Assembly (NCBI GenBank): GCA_023213395.1
Contig: CM041465.1
Location: 81,661,741 to 81,725,740 of the forward strand
Source: Cycas panzhihuaensis
Taxonomy: Eukaryota > Cycadophyta
Direction: 5' to 3'
DNA: 64,000 bases
The translations under genes were made by a program, and so were the position numbers. Positions within the stretch are counted from its first letter, which is position 1; the number at the start of each line of letters is the position of its first letter. Positions 22,870-32,117 of the stretch are shown here, piece by piece. The notes beneath the pieces were generated by a model. That model was not told the DNA's origin, searched no databases, and saw nothing but the letters and a program-made list of their open reading frames with translations.

Positions 22870-24330
22870 AGGAAGAGGATTGTTGGTACATAGACTTAGG
22901 TTACTCTACACATGTGGCTCATAAAGAGGATATGTTTTAAACTATTAATAAGACTAGGAAGGGATCAATCATATTTGGAGATGATACCTCACATGAATCT
23001 ATTAGAAGAGGTAAAGTTTCTATCACGATAGATACAGGTGAAGATAGATACCTTGATGATGTTTTACACATTCCAATACTTAATAAAAACCTTCTATTAA
23101 TGGGATAGGTGATGGAGTAGGATTACAAGGTCATATTTGACAATGGTGAACGTACTATTAAGGATAAGAGGAAGATCAAAGTAGTGGTTATAAAAGAATA
23201 AATGACTAAGCATAAGTTTTCCAAGCTAGTTTTAACTCCTTTGAACAACTATACTTTAAATCCTACAATCAAATTAAATGGTGACATATGGCATAAAAGA
23301 TTTGGCACCTAAATTATGGAATCTTAGCTCTTATGAAGAAAATAAATATAGTGGAAGGGCTACCATAAATCAAAGCTGATAAGGACATTTGTGAAGGTTA
23401 TCTACTAGGAAAACAATGTAGGGAAAGTTTTCCTATTGGAAGTTATAGAGTAGAAGGACCTCTTTATCTAATCTATACAGATCTTTGTGGTCCTATGAAT
23501 GTCCCACCATTAGCTGGTGCAAAGTATTTCCTTATATTCCTTGATGATTACATAAGAAAAACAAGGGTTTATTCCTTAAAATTTAAATAAGATGCATTCA
23601 AATGTTTCATAGACTTCAAAACTTTTTTCAAAAAATAATGTAGACATAAGATACTCTCCTTAAGATCAGATAATGGGGGATAGTTTATTTCTAATAAATT
23701 TAATACCTATTGTACATATCATGGCATTAGAATATAATACACCAACCCCTACACTTCATAATAAAATGGGGTTATTGAATGAGAAAATCACATCATAATT
23801 GAGATTGCTAAGTGCATGCTAAAAGATAAGAAGTTGGGACATGAGATTTGGGTAAAAGTTGTACACTATAGTTTACCTCCAAAATAGGTATACCACCAAG
23901 GCTCTTAGGTGGATGACATCTAAAGATGCATGGATTGGTTACAAACCTAGTATCCATCACTTGAGAATCTTTAGATGCCTAGCTTATATCCATGTTCCTA
24001 AACAAAAGGGGGCTAAGCTTGATGACAAAAGAATTTAATATATATTCATTATAGTGATGCTTTCAAATCGTACAAGGTATATAACCCCAAAGAAAGAAAG
24101 GCCATGGTTAGCAGAGATGTTGTGTTCAAAGAGGATGACTATTATCACTTAGATTATATTCAAGACAAAGGCAAGGATGTTATAATAATTCTGAATCATC
24201 TTCTAGGTCCATATATGTGCCATCTAGATAGGATCCAAGGAAAAGTATTGATGTATCAAGGCCAAGTGATGAAGGAACTTCCTCTCAACCCTAAAAATTT
24301 CCTAAATGGGTGTAAAGAAGTCATGACCTA
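22870..24330 (+). pseudogene. H copia protease and integrase (broken)
   Basis: Protease: CWYIDLGYSTHVAHKEDMF near 22885, where the catalytic triad D-S-G reads D-L-G, followed by FGDDTSHES and LLMG. The GAG-pre-integrase words IWHKRFGT occur near 23290. Integrase core remnants follow, including LDDYIRKT-like and DNGG-like pieces near 23540-23690. At 24104-24331 the C-terminal SRDVVFKED word marks the end of copia integrase. The substituted protease site and stops show loss of function. Confidence 0.72.
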
Positions 24331-24399
24331 GATAATATTTTGGATAGTAACTATGAAAGAAGATCTACTCATTCACATTGAGTTAACTTTACCCTTATG

Positions 24400-25349
24400 A
24401 ATTAAGTAATAAAAGCCCATTAGCCTCACACCTTTAAAGAGGTAGGAACCCATGATGAATGGAGGAAAGCTATAGAAGAAGAATACCGTTCTATAGTAAA
24501 AAATAACACATAAGAACTTGTTGACCTTCCTCCCAATAAAATAAGCATTGTAACCAAATGGGTCTATAAGACCAAATTTAGATTTGATGGATTCATTGAA
24601 AAACACAAATCCAGACTTGTAGCCAAAGGATATGCCCAAAGAGAAGGCATAGATTACAATGAAACCTTTGCTCCTATTATACAGATGGAAATAGTTCATA
24701 TGATGTTGAGTCTAACTACCCAAAATGGTTGGAATGTTCATCAGATGGATGTTAAAAGTACATTCCTTAATAGCTACATTGAGGAAAACATATATGTACA
24801 ATAATTAAAAGCTTTTAAAGTTAGAGGGGAATAAAATAAAGTGTATAAATTCAAAAAGACACTTTACGATTTAAAACAAACGCTTAGAGCATGGTACTCT
24901 AGGATTGACAAATATTTTATAGACTAAAGATTTCAAACAACTCAATTGGATTTGAATCTGTACATTAAAATTAAATGAGATTCCATATTAATCATGGGAT
25001 TTTATATTGATAATATTGTCTATATAGGAAATGATTCTCACCTCTCGCAAAAATTCAAAGATGGCATATGTAAAGAGTTCAAAATGACTAACTTGGGTTT
25101 AATGTACTACTTCTTAGGATTAGAAGTTTGGCAAGACAACGATAATATTTTTATTTCTCAAAGAAAATATACCTCTAAATTACTCTAAAAGTTTAAGATG
25201 AGTGATTGCAAAGCTTTATCTATACCAGTTGAAGTTGGTATTAAGCTATCCAAACTTGATGACTCTACACTAGTGGATCCTACATATTATAGATAGTTGA
25301 TTGGAAGCCTTATATATTTGACATCTACATAGCCTGATATCATACATAC
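24400..25349 (+). pseudogene. H copia reverse transcriptase, interrupted by E
   Basis: RT words occur in order: DEWRKAIEEEYRSIVKNNT, KWVYKTKFRFDG, EKHKSRLVAKGYAQREGIDY, ETFAPI, NVHQMDVKSTFLN (motif A Asp kept), LYDLKQ..RAWYS, then MGFYIDNIVYIG (motif C) and FKMTNLGLMYYFLGLEV. Motif C is normally YVDD; here the second catalytic Asp is Asn. The frame runs into LIGSLIYLTST.PDIIHT, where element E has inserted, and continues with SVVSRFIQVPKYSHWH at 32065. Confidence 0.82.
25345..25349 (+). repeat. Target-site duplication of E, left copy (CATAC)
   Basis: The five bases CATAC directly precede the E 5' LTR at 25350 and are repeated directly after the 3' LTR at 32060-32064. A 5-bp duplication is the standard size for Ty3/gypsy integrases. 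Confidence 0.9.
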
Positions 25350-26031
25350 TGATCCAGGAGGATCTACCATATGTTTACAGGATGCAGAAAATGCTAGGCA
25401 TTATCATAACTAAAAGAGATATGGCCAAATGGTATCAAAATTCTATGAAATTTTGTTTAAAGGGATAAGACACATCCCACTAGATGTGTAAAAAAGTTGG
25501 GGTTCAGAAAATATCATTTGATTAGAGTTCAAGCCTTGTCTTTGCATAAAAATTAATCCCACTGCTAGCAGAAAAAAATAGAAAATATATATTATAATCA
25601 TATGAATAGAAACATGGCCAAATGACATCCAAATGAGCTAAAATTTTGAGGAACTGGAGGAGACATGTGTTCCTATACGTGTACCAAATGTGAGCTGAAT
25701 TGGAGTCCGTTATGGTCAGTTACAAGTTAAAACTTTTAAGAATTACATGAAGGCCACTTGGACAGCAGAAAAACAACAAATACATATTATTATTAAATGA
25801 ATAAAAATGTAGCCAATGACATCCAAATGAGCTGAACATTTGAGGAATATGAGGGGACATGCATTCCTATATGTGTACCAAATTTGAGCCAAATTGGAGT
25901 ATGTTAAGATCTTTTACAAGCTGCAACTTTTTAAGAATTATATGAAGGCCACTTGGACAACATGCATTCTGGTGGTTAGTGGTTATACTTGCATGATTGC
26001 CACTTGTTAAACATGCAATTCAGGTTTCTTT

Positions 26032-26040
26032 CTATAAATT
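26032..26040 (+). promoter_or_regulatory. Candidate TATA box of the E LTR promoter
   Basis: CTATAAATT in the context TTTCTATAAATTGAGCC. The same motif is in the E 3' LTR (31690-31698) and in both G LTRs (minus strand), so it is kept in four LTR copies. It would drive transcription of the genomic RNA. Confidence 0.6.
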
Positions 26041-26219
26041 GAGCCCTTCTATAGGTTGGAGAGGTGGTTCTTGGAGACTTGACTTGGGGAGCATCCTTGG
26101 AGAAGCATTTGGAGGGTTGGAATCCCCCTTATGGTATAATTGTAACATTTATTCCTTGTAATTTTACCATTCTTTTGCTAGTTGATTTCTCCACCATTAA
26201 ATGGAGATTTTCATGGTTT

Positions 26220-26225
26220 AATAAA
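26220..26225 (+). terminator. Candidate poly(A) signal of the E LTR
   Basis: AATAAA follows a short inverted repeat (CCATTAAATGG) by about 20 bp. The arrangement is repeated in the 3' LTR (AATAAA at 31877-31882), which is where the genomic RNA would be polyadenylated. Confidence 0.5.
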
Positions 26226-26407
26226 AGTATTATTCCTCATACTTTTGGATCAATTCCAAGAATGAATTATTTGGTGTAGAATTTTCCTTTCATGGGCTCA
26301 TTGTTGTTTTGATGTTATTGAGATTTCTACACTAACTCCCAGGATCTCAAGGTGAAAAGGTTGATAATTGACTTCTTCACCAACTAAGCTCTTTGGGGAT
26401 CATATTT

Positions 26408-26419
26408 TGGTATCGAGCC
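26408..26419 (+). promoter_or_regulatory. E primer-binding site (tRNA-iMet type)
   Basis: TGGTATCGAGCC lies 5 bp after the end of the 5' LTR. It differs from the common plant site TGGTATCAGAGCC by one missing base. It primes minus-strand DNA synthesis from initiator tRNA-Met in relatives. Confidence 0.8.
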
Positions 26420-26533
26420 TCGATCTTTGTTGTAGGGACTTGAATGGTACAAATAAGGAAAGGATACAAAGAGAAGGTGAAGACTTTCTTGTGTTGCAAT
26501 CACCAAGAAGACAAAGAAAGAATCCAAGCACCA

Positions 26534-27603
26534 TGGTGAAAAGAAGATGGAGAAATTAGATTTGAAAGGCTTGAGAAGAACGTCGAAGCCTTGATGCAAA
26601 TGATGACCCACCTTCTACCTCTAGTCAAAGGAAAAGGCAAAGAGAAGGAATTTGAAGGAGGATCCACATATGACCACGACCATGAAGAGGAAGAGGAGGA
26701 GACCTTAAAGCACTCTTTTGAAGAAAGCAAGGGTACTTCATCTCATCAACCCTTCAAGGTGGAGGCAAAGTTGGATATTCCAACTTATGATGGAGAGGTA
26801 AATGCTAAAACGTTGGACCATTGGTTGGATCAACTTGAAACCTACTTCACAATCTATGCTTATAGTAATGCTCAAAAGCTTTCATTTGCTAGGCTCAAGT
26901 TGTGTAAACATGCATTGACATGGTGGAATGCATATTTAAAGACTCATGATGTATCTTCTTTTTCATGGAGGGATTTTAAGAAAATAATAAAGAAGCAATT
27001 CTACCCCATAGGTCATGAGGAAGACCAATGGGTCACTTGGCAATATTTACGCCAAGGAGAGGTGTAAGTGTCCAAGACTATACTTCTTTATTTTTTAGGC
27101 ATGGCATGCTACTTGGTATTAATATGGATGAACATGTCAATCTTATGAAATTCATTGGAGGATTACATGAATACATAAGGAAGGAACTAAGGCTTTTTAA
27201 GGTTCAATCCATTAGAGAAGCAAGTAGGATGGCTATGGCAATAGAAAGTAAAAGCAAGAAATCTACATTCATGTCTAAATATTCTACTTTTACTTCTAAT
27301 AAGTATGAAAAGAATCCTAAATGGCACTCATCAAAAAGGCAAGAAGGAAAGAAGAAAAGAACTAATTTTGTTAAAAGTTCTAACTATTGTGAGCATTGTG
27401 ATATTAGTGGTCATATTACAAAGTGTTGGAAGTTGCATTCAGAACTAAAGCCAAAGCATATCAAGGATATGGAATTAAGAAAGAAGGAAAAATGGAAAGC
27501 ACTACTTTCTGAGGTGGAGATTCAAAGTGAAGGAGAAGAAGAGAAGGTCACTCTACTTACAAATTATGAAGATGATGCTACAAGGAGGAACTATTTCACT
27601 TGA
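26534..27603 (+). pseudogene. E Gag (two frameshifts)
   Basis: The likely start is ATG at 26534, which aligns with the intact start of G Gag. One base is missing within the first few codons, so the long open frame only begins at 26591. It has KGKGKEKEF, an acidic EEEEEE run, KLDIPTYDGEVN, HWLDQLETYFTIYAY and ALTWWNAYLK, which is a plant gypsy capsid. A one-base loss near 27058 moves the frame to the second open stretch (27028-27603), with the nucleocapsid knuckle YCEHCDISGHITKCW. The knuckle is CX2CX4HX3C instead of the usual CX2CX4HX4C found in G. Gag would form the particle and bind RNA. Confidence 0.85.
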
Positions 27604-28015
27604 AGCTTCAAGTGGGAAATAGTATGATTGGTGCCATTATAGATCCGAGGAAGCCAAAAGAATTTGATCTCGAAAGTTTGGTAAAGAGCATTGGTTTGGT
27701 AACTACTCCTCACCCTCACCCATATCCTCTTGGTTGGATCCATAAAGATGTGGAAATGTAAATATCAAAGCAATGTACACTTAAATTTTCCATCACTAAT
27801 GATTTTGTTGATGAGGTAATATGTGATGTGGTGCCCTTTGGATGTATGCCATGTTGTGCTTGGAAGTCCTTACTTGTGGGATCGAGATGCACTCTTCTAT
27901 CGAAGGGAGAGAAAGTATCGATTGATGAAGGATAACAAGGGCTTCATCATAAAGGCCACAAAGAAGCACTTGGATAAGATAGCATTAATTTCAACTACTC
28001 AAGCAAAAGGATGAT
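27604..28015 (+). pseudogene. E aspartic protease region
   Basis: The words GNSMIGAIIDP, LVKSIGLVTTPHPHPYPLGW, HKDVEM, KQCTLKFSI and DEVICDVVP follow Gag after a further one-base shift. The open stretch 27823-28014 continues MPCC/CHVVLGSPYLWDRDAL. The site IIDP replaces the textbook D-S/T-G, as in G. Some plant Ty3/gypsy families have DPG at this place, so the ancestor may have been active. Stops are present. Confidence 0.7.
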
Positions 28016-28189
28016 CAATGCATATGGTAAATTTGTCATCTTAATGGTAAGGAGAAAAGAAGAGCCAAGAGATGAAGAAGGTCCTTCTACTCACACTCTT
28101 CTTATATCACCTAAACAAATGCAACAAATTGAGGAGTTAAAGACAAGGTATGATATTCTATTTTAACATGTTGATGGGCTTCCACCAAA

Positions 28190-28975
28190 GAGAAAGATAG
28201 AGCATGAAATCACTCTTGTAGGAGATGCACCATTACCTAATGTTGCTTTGTATAGGCACTCCATTGTAGAAAATAATGAGATAAAGAGGCAAGTTGAGGA
28301 GTTGCTTGATCAAGGGGTCATAAGACCTTCATGTTCACCTTGTGGGTCACCAATTGTCTTGGTGCCTAAGAAGGATGGAGGATGGAGAATGTGTATAGAT
28401 TTTCGTGCTTTGAATAAAATTACAATTAAAAATCGCTACCCTTTGCCTCGTATAGATGATTTGCTTGATCAAATTCAAGATGCTTGTTATTTCACTAAAT
28501 TGGATTTAAAAGTGGTTATCACCAAGTTAGGGTCAAGGAGGAGGACACATGGAAGGCCTTCAAAACAAAGCAAGGACTCTTTGAATGGATGGTTATACCT
28601 TTCGGATTGTGTAATGCTCACGCAACATTCATGAAGCTAATGAATGAAATATTAAGGCCTTACTTGGATAATTTTGTTGTTGTCTATCTTGATGACATTT
28701 TGATTTTCGAACACATGGGAGGAACATTTGCGGACATAGAAGAAGTTTTAAAGACTATGGCTAAGCATCATTTGAAGCTTAATGTGAAGAAGTGTGAATT
28801 TGACAAGGAGAACTTGATCTTCTTAGGCTTTGTGGTTGGAGGAGGAAAGTTGAGCATTGATCTACTCAAGACTCAAGCCATCCTCAAATGGCCTAGGCCA
28901 ACAAACATCACAGAGGTGAGAAGTTTTTTAGGAGCTTGTCAATACTTGAGAAAGTTCATTCTTCATTTCTCATAG
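28190..28975 (+). pseudogene. E reverse transcriptase
   Basis: First open part 28248-28634: [60 protein letters not shown] and FTKLDLK (motif A Asp kept). A frameshift near 28512 moves to the frame 28589-28975: [30 protein letters not shown] (motif C intact), NVKKCEFDKE, LKWPRPTNITEVRSFLGA. All catalytic Asp residues are present, so the damage is limited to the frameshift and later stops. It would copy element RNA to DNA. Confidence 0.9.
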
Positions 28976-29518
28976 GTTGCAGCACCTCTACATGGATTGA
29001 CAAAATCTAGTAGAAAGTTTACTTGGGGTTCCAAGGAGGAAGAAGCCTTTCTTCTTTTAAAGAAGAAAATTTGTGAAGCATTGGGTTTGGCAATGCCAAA
29101 TTTGTAAAGGCCTTTTGAAGTAGAAGCTGATGCAAGTGGAAATGCGATGGGAGCTGTCCTTATTCAAGATGGGAAGCCTATTGCGTACCATTCAGAAGTC
29201 TTCACACCTCAAGTGAAGAACTACCCAACATATGATCAAGAAATGTTCGCACTTCATCAAGCATGCAAGCATTGGAGGTCATACTTGCTCGGAAAAGAGG
29301 TTGTAGTTCATACCGATCATAAGCCTCTTCAATTTTTACAAACTCAAAGTAAATTACAACAAGCAAGACACATGAAGTGGATGAGTTATTTACAACAATT
29401 CAATATTGTAATTAAGTATAAAAATGGATCTAATAACAAAATTAGCGATATGTTATCTAGACCACCTTGTTCCACTTCTTCTTCTACTTTTGTTTGTAGT
29501 TCTCTTATGAGTTTGTAG
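28976..29518 (+). pseudogene. E RT connection and RNase H
   Basis: After a stop at 28973-28975 the RT thumb/connection continues with LHGLTK and FTWGSKEEEAF, and a second stop lies near 29105. RNase H follows, with EVEADASGNAMGAVLIQDGK (first Asp), NYPTYDQEMFAL (Glu), VVHTDHKPLQFL (Asp) and NNKISDMLSRP (last Asp). All four acidic residues are visible. It would remove the RNA template strand. An open frame of 123 codons covers the main part (29147-29518). Confidence 0.88.
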
Positions 29519-29639
29519 GTGGAACCAATGCATCATGAAGAGTACAAAGACTTGTACCATGAAGATGAAGCTTTGAAGGAAGAATTAGAGAACCTAGCGA
29601 AGGAAGACCTTCCGACTTGCTTGGAAGGATGGTCTACTT

Positions 29640-30500
29640 TTCAAAGGGGAGCGACTCTATGTTCCATCAAAAGGAGACAAGATCAAGTGGCTTAGAAGCC
29701 CATACTTCTAAAGTAGTGGTCACTTTAGTATAGAGAAGACTTTAGCAAACTTGAGAAGATATGTTGTATGGCCAAAATGCAAAATGATGTAAAAAATATA
29801 TAAAAGGATGTGTAATGTGTAATACTTCTAAGCCTTCTTCTAGAAAATTAGGATTGTATACACCACTACCTATTCCCACTAAGCCTTGGGAAAGTATCTC
29901 CATTGATTTTTTAGGGGGACTTCCCATGACTAGGAAGGGACATGATTATCTTTTTGTTGTTGTAGATAGGTTTAGTAAAATGATATGTCTAATACCTTGT
30001 AAGAAGACAATCACAGAGCGGTGAGTTATTCTTGAGCATGTATGGAAGAATTTTGGCTTGCCTTCTTCCATCGTTTGATCGGGACACTCGATTCCTTTCA
30101 TCATTTTGGAAGTCACTATGGGAGATGATGGATACCAAATTGAAGAGGAGTACAAGTTTCCATCCTCAAGCGGATGGACAAAGCTGAAGTAGTGAACAGA
30201 ACTTTGGTACATCTATTGAGGGGATATAATTCCAAGCATCCAAAGACTTGGGATGAATCATTGGCTTTTCTACAATTTGCTTTTAATAGAGCAATGCATG
30301 CATCACACTCTAAAGTACCTTTTGAAGTTTGTTTGGGATACTTACCTCAAAGTCCATTTGACTTAGAGTTTTCCATGCAAGCTAAGGAAGGATCTGTCAA
30401 AGAGAAGGAGGAGCATGACAAGGCTTTAAGATACTTTGAGAAGATCGGAGAGTCCACAAAGAAGTACATGATCAACTTCTAAGGACTCAACAAAAGTACA
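29640..30500 (+). pseudogene. E integrase (broken)
   Basis: The HHCC zinc finger region includes SGHFSIEKTLANLRRYVVW and MCNTSKPSSRK, then the core starts with PWESISIDFLGGLP (first catalytic Asp), FVVVDRFSKM. The second Asp region near 30070 is broken by a two-base loss that creates a stop. The third element, [16 protein letters not shown] with the catalytic Glu, is in 30174-30482, followed by SLAFLQFAFNRAMH. It would insert the cDNA. The 5' zinc-finger part has a stop at about 29713. Confidence 0.85.
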
Positions 30501-30520
30501 AGGAAAGACATGAAAAACAT

Positions 30521-30964
30521 ATGCAAGAGTGTACTTTCCAAGAAGGAGATTTAGTATGGTTATACTTGAGCAAGGAGAGGTTAAAAGGAGAAGGTAAGAA
30601 ACTCAAACCTAGAAGGTATGGACCATTCAAGATTTTAAGAAAAGTAGGTGGCAATGCTTTCCAACTTGATCTTCCACCTTATATGCAAATATATTCAGTA
30701 GTAAATGCTGAATACTTAAAACTCTTTGAGCCCTCCATGCTAGATGAGGAACAGGACCAGTTCACTTTACCTTCAGTTGATGATTTGTATTTGGAAAGTG
30801 AGGAGCCTCTCAAGGAAGATTGTATCTTGGAGAGAAAATCTACCAAAACAAGACATAAGACACATGAATCTTTCAGGATTGGAGTAGAAGGGCAATTGCC
30901 TAGTAAGGCCAAGTGGTTTAGTAGGCAACAAGGAGAACAACACTTCCCCCATCATCAATTCTAA
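30521..30964 (+). pseudogene. E integrase C-terminus with chromodomain-like tail
   Basis: An open frame of 147 codons has FQEGDLVWLYLSKERLKGEG, KLKPRRYGPFKILRKVGGNA (the GPF/Y module) and FQLDLPPYMQIYSVVNAEYL. The last third reads CILERKSTKTR and GVEGQLPSKAKWFS, which resembles a chromodomain (hydrophobic strand, G-L/P-x-x-x-A-x-W). The Trp in the middle strand of a standard chromodomain is replaced, so histone binding is doubtful. The presence of this tail puts E and G in the chromovirus branch. The frame ends just before the polypurine tract. Confidence 0.75.
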
Positions 30965-30989
30965 GCCAAACAGGAGTTGGCTATTTTCC

Positions 30990-31005
30990 AAGGAAGGGGG
31001 AGCCA
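30990..31005 (+). promoter_or_regulatory. E polypurine tract
   Basis: AAGGAAGGGGGAGCCA ends at the base before the 3' LTR start (TGATCC at 31006). This is the expected plus-strand primer position. Confidence 0.85.
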
Positions 31006-32059
31006 TGATCCAGGAGGATCTACCATATGTTTACAGGATGCGGAAAATGCTAGGCATTGGCATAACTAAAAGAGATATGGCCAAATGGTATAAAAATTCT
31101 ATGAAATTTTGTTTAAATAGATAAGACACATCCCACTAGATGTGTAAAAAAGGTGGGGTTCAGAAAATATCATTTGATTAGAGTTCAAGCCTTGTCTTTG
31201 CATAAAAATTAATCCCACAGCTAGCAGAAACAAATAGAAAATATATATTATAATCATATAAATAGAAACATGGCCCAATGACACCCAAATGAGCTAAAAT
31301 TTTGAGGAAACTGAGGAGACATGCGTTCCTATATGTATACCAAATTTGAGCTAAATTGGAGTCCGTTAAGGTTAGTTACAAGCCAAAACTTTTAAGAATT
31401 GCATAAAGGCCACTTGGACAGAAGAAAAATAGCAAATACATATTATTATTAAATGAATAAAAATGCAGTCAAATGACATCTAAATGAGCTAAAAATTTGA
31501 GGAATATGAGGGGACATGCGTTCCTATACATGTACCAAATTTGAGCCAAATTGGAGTATGTTAAGATCTATTACAAGCTACAACTTTTTAAGAATTGTAT
31601 GAAGGCCACTTGGACAACATGCATTCTGGTGGTTAGTGGTTATACTTGCATGATTGCCACTTGTTAAACATGCAATTCAGGATTCTTTCTATAAATTGAG
31701 CCCTTCTACAGGTTGGAGAGGTGGTTCTTGGAGACTTGACTTGGAAATCATCCTTGGAGAAGCATTTGGAGGGTTGGAATCCCCCTTATGGTATAATTGT
31801 AACATTTATTCCTTGTAATTTTACCATTCTTTTGCTAGTTGATTTCTCCACCATTAAATGGAGATTTTCATGGTTTAATAAAAGTATTATTCCTCATACT
31901 TTTAGATCAATTCCAAGAATAAATTATTTGGTGTAGAATTTTCCTTTCATGGGCTCATTGTTGTTTTGATGTTATTGAGATTTCTACACTAACTCCCAGG
32001 ATCTCAAGGAGAAAAGGTTGATAATTGACTTCTTCACCAACTAAGCTCTTTTGGGATCA
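31006..32059 (+). repeat. E 3' LTR
   Basis: It matches the 5' LTR closely throughout, including the 197-bp internal duplication, TATA motif (31690) and AATAAA (31877). It ends TTTTGGGATCA, followed by the right target-site duplication CATAC. Confidence 0.92.
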
Positions 32060-32117
32060 CATACAGTTAGTGTTGTATCAAGGTTTATCCAAGTCCCTAA
32101 ATATTCTCATTGGCATG
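32060..32117 (+). mobile_element. H copia element, fragment between E and T1
   Basis: After the target duplication, the copia frame resumes with SVVSRFIQVPKYSHWH, which is the usual copia sequence after the RT (S-V-V-S-R-F-M-x-x-P). It directly continues 25349. It is cut by the T1 LTR start at 32118, so T1 inserted in or was recombined into H as well. Confidence 0.85.

Larger units (their letters stand above)
21549..25349 (+). mobile_element. H: Ty1/copia element, main fragment, plus strand
   Basis: Reading order on the plus strand is leader, gag, protease, GAG-pre-integrase, integrase, reverse transcriptase, the order integrase-before-RT that defines Ty1/copia. It is cut on the left by G and on the right by E, and resumes for 58 bp at 32060. 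Many stops are present in all domains. The primer-binding site is probably at 14740. It is the oldest layer of the nested cluster, because G, E and probably T1 lie inside it. Confidence 0.85.
25350..26402 (+). repeat. E 5' LTR
   Basis: The LTR starts TGATCCAGGAGGATCTACC and ends CTTTGGGGATCA (TG..CA). It contains a tandem duplication of about 197 bp (units about 25567-25763 and 25764-25960), which is also in the 3' LTR. It has a TATA motif at 26032 and a poly(A) signal at 26220. Confidence 0.92.
25350..32059 (+). mobile_element. E: complete chromovirus-like Ty3/gypsy element with target-site duplication
   Basis: This 6.71-kb element has LTRs 25350-26402 and 31006-32059, a primer-binding site at 26408, gag, protease, RT, RNase H, integrase with a C-terminal GPF/chromodomain-like part, and a polypurine tract at 30990-31005. 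The 5-bp target-site duplication CATAC frames it. The two LTRs differ at about 7 places in the first 150 bp, so it is fairly young compared with G, H, T1 and T2. Coding frames are mostly open but carry single-base frameshifts and stops, so it is non-autonomous now. It interrupts the RT/RNase H region of copia H. Confidence 0.95.

Noticed and set aside
24373-24699. Minus-strand frame of 108 codons
   Set aside because: It is antisense to the clear copia RT of H.
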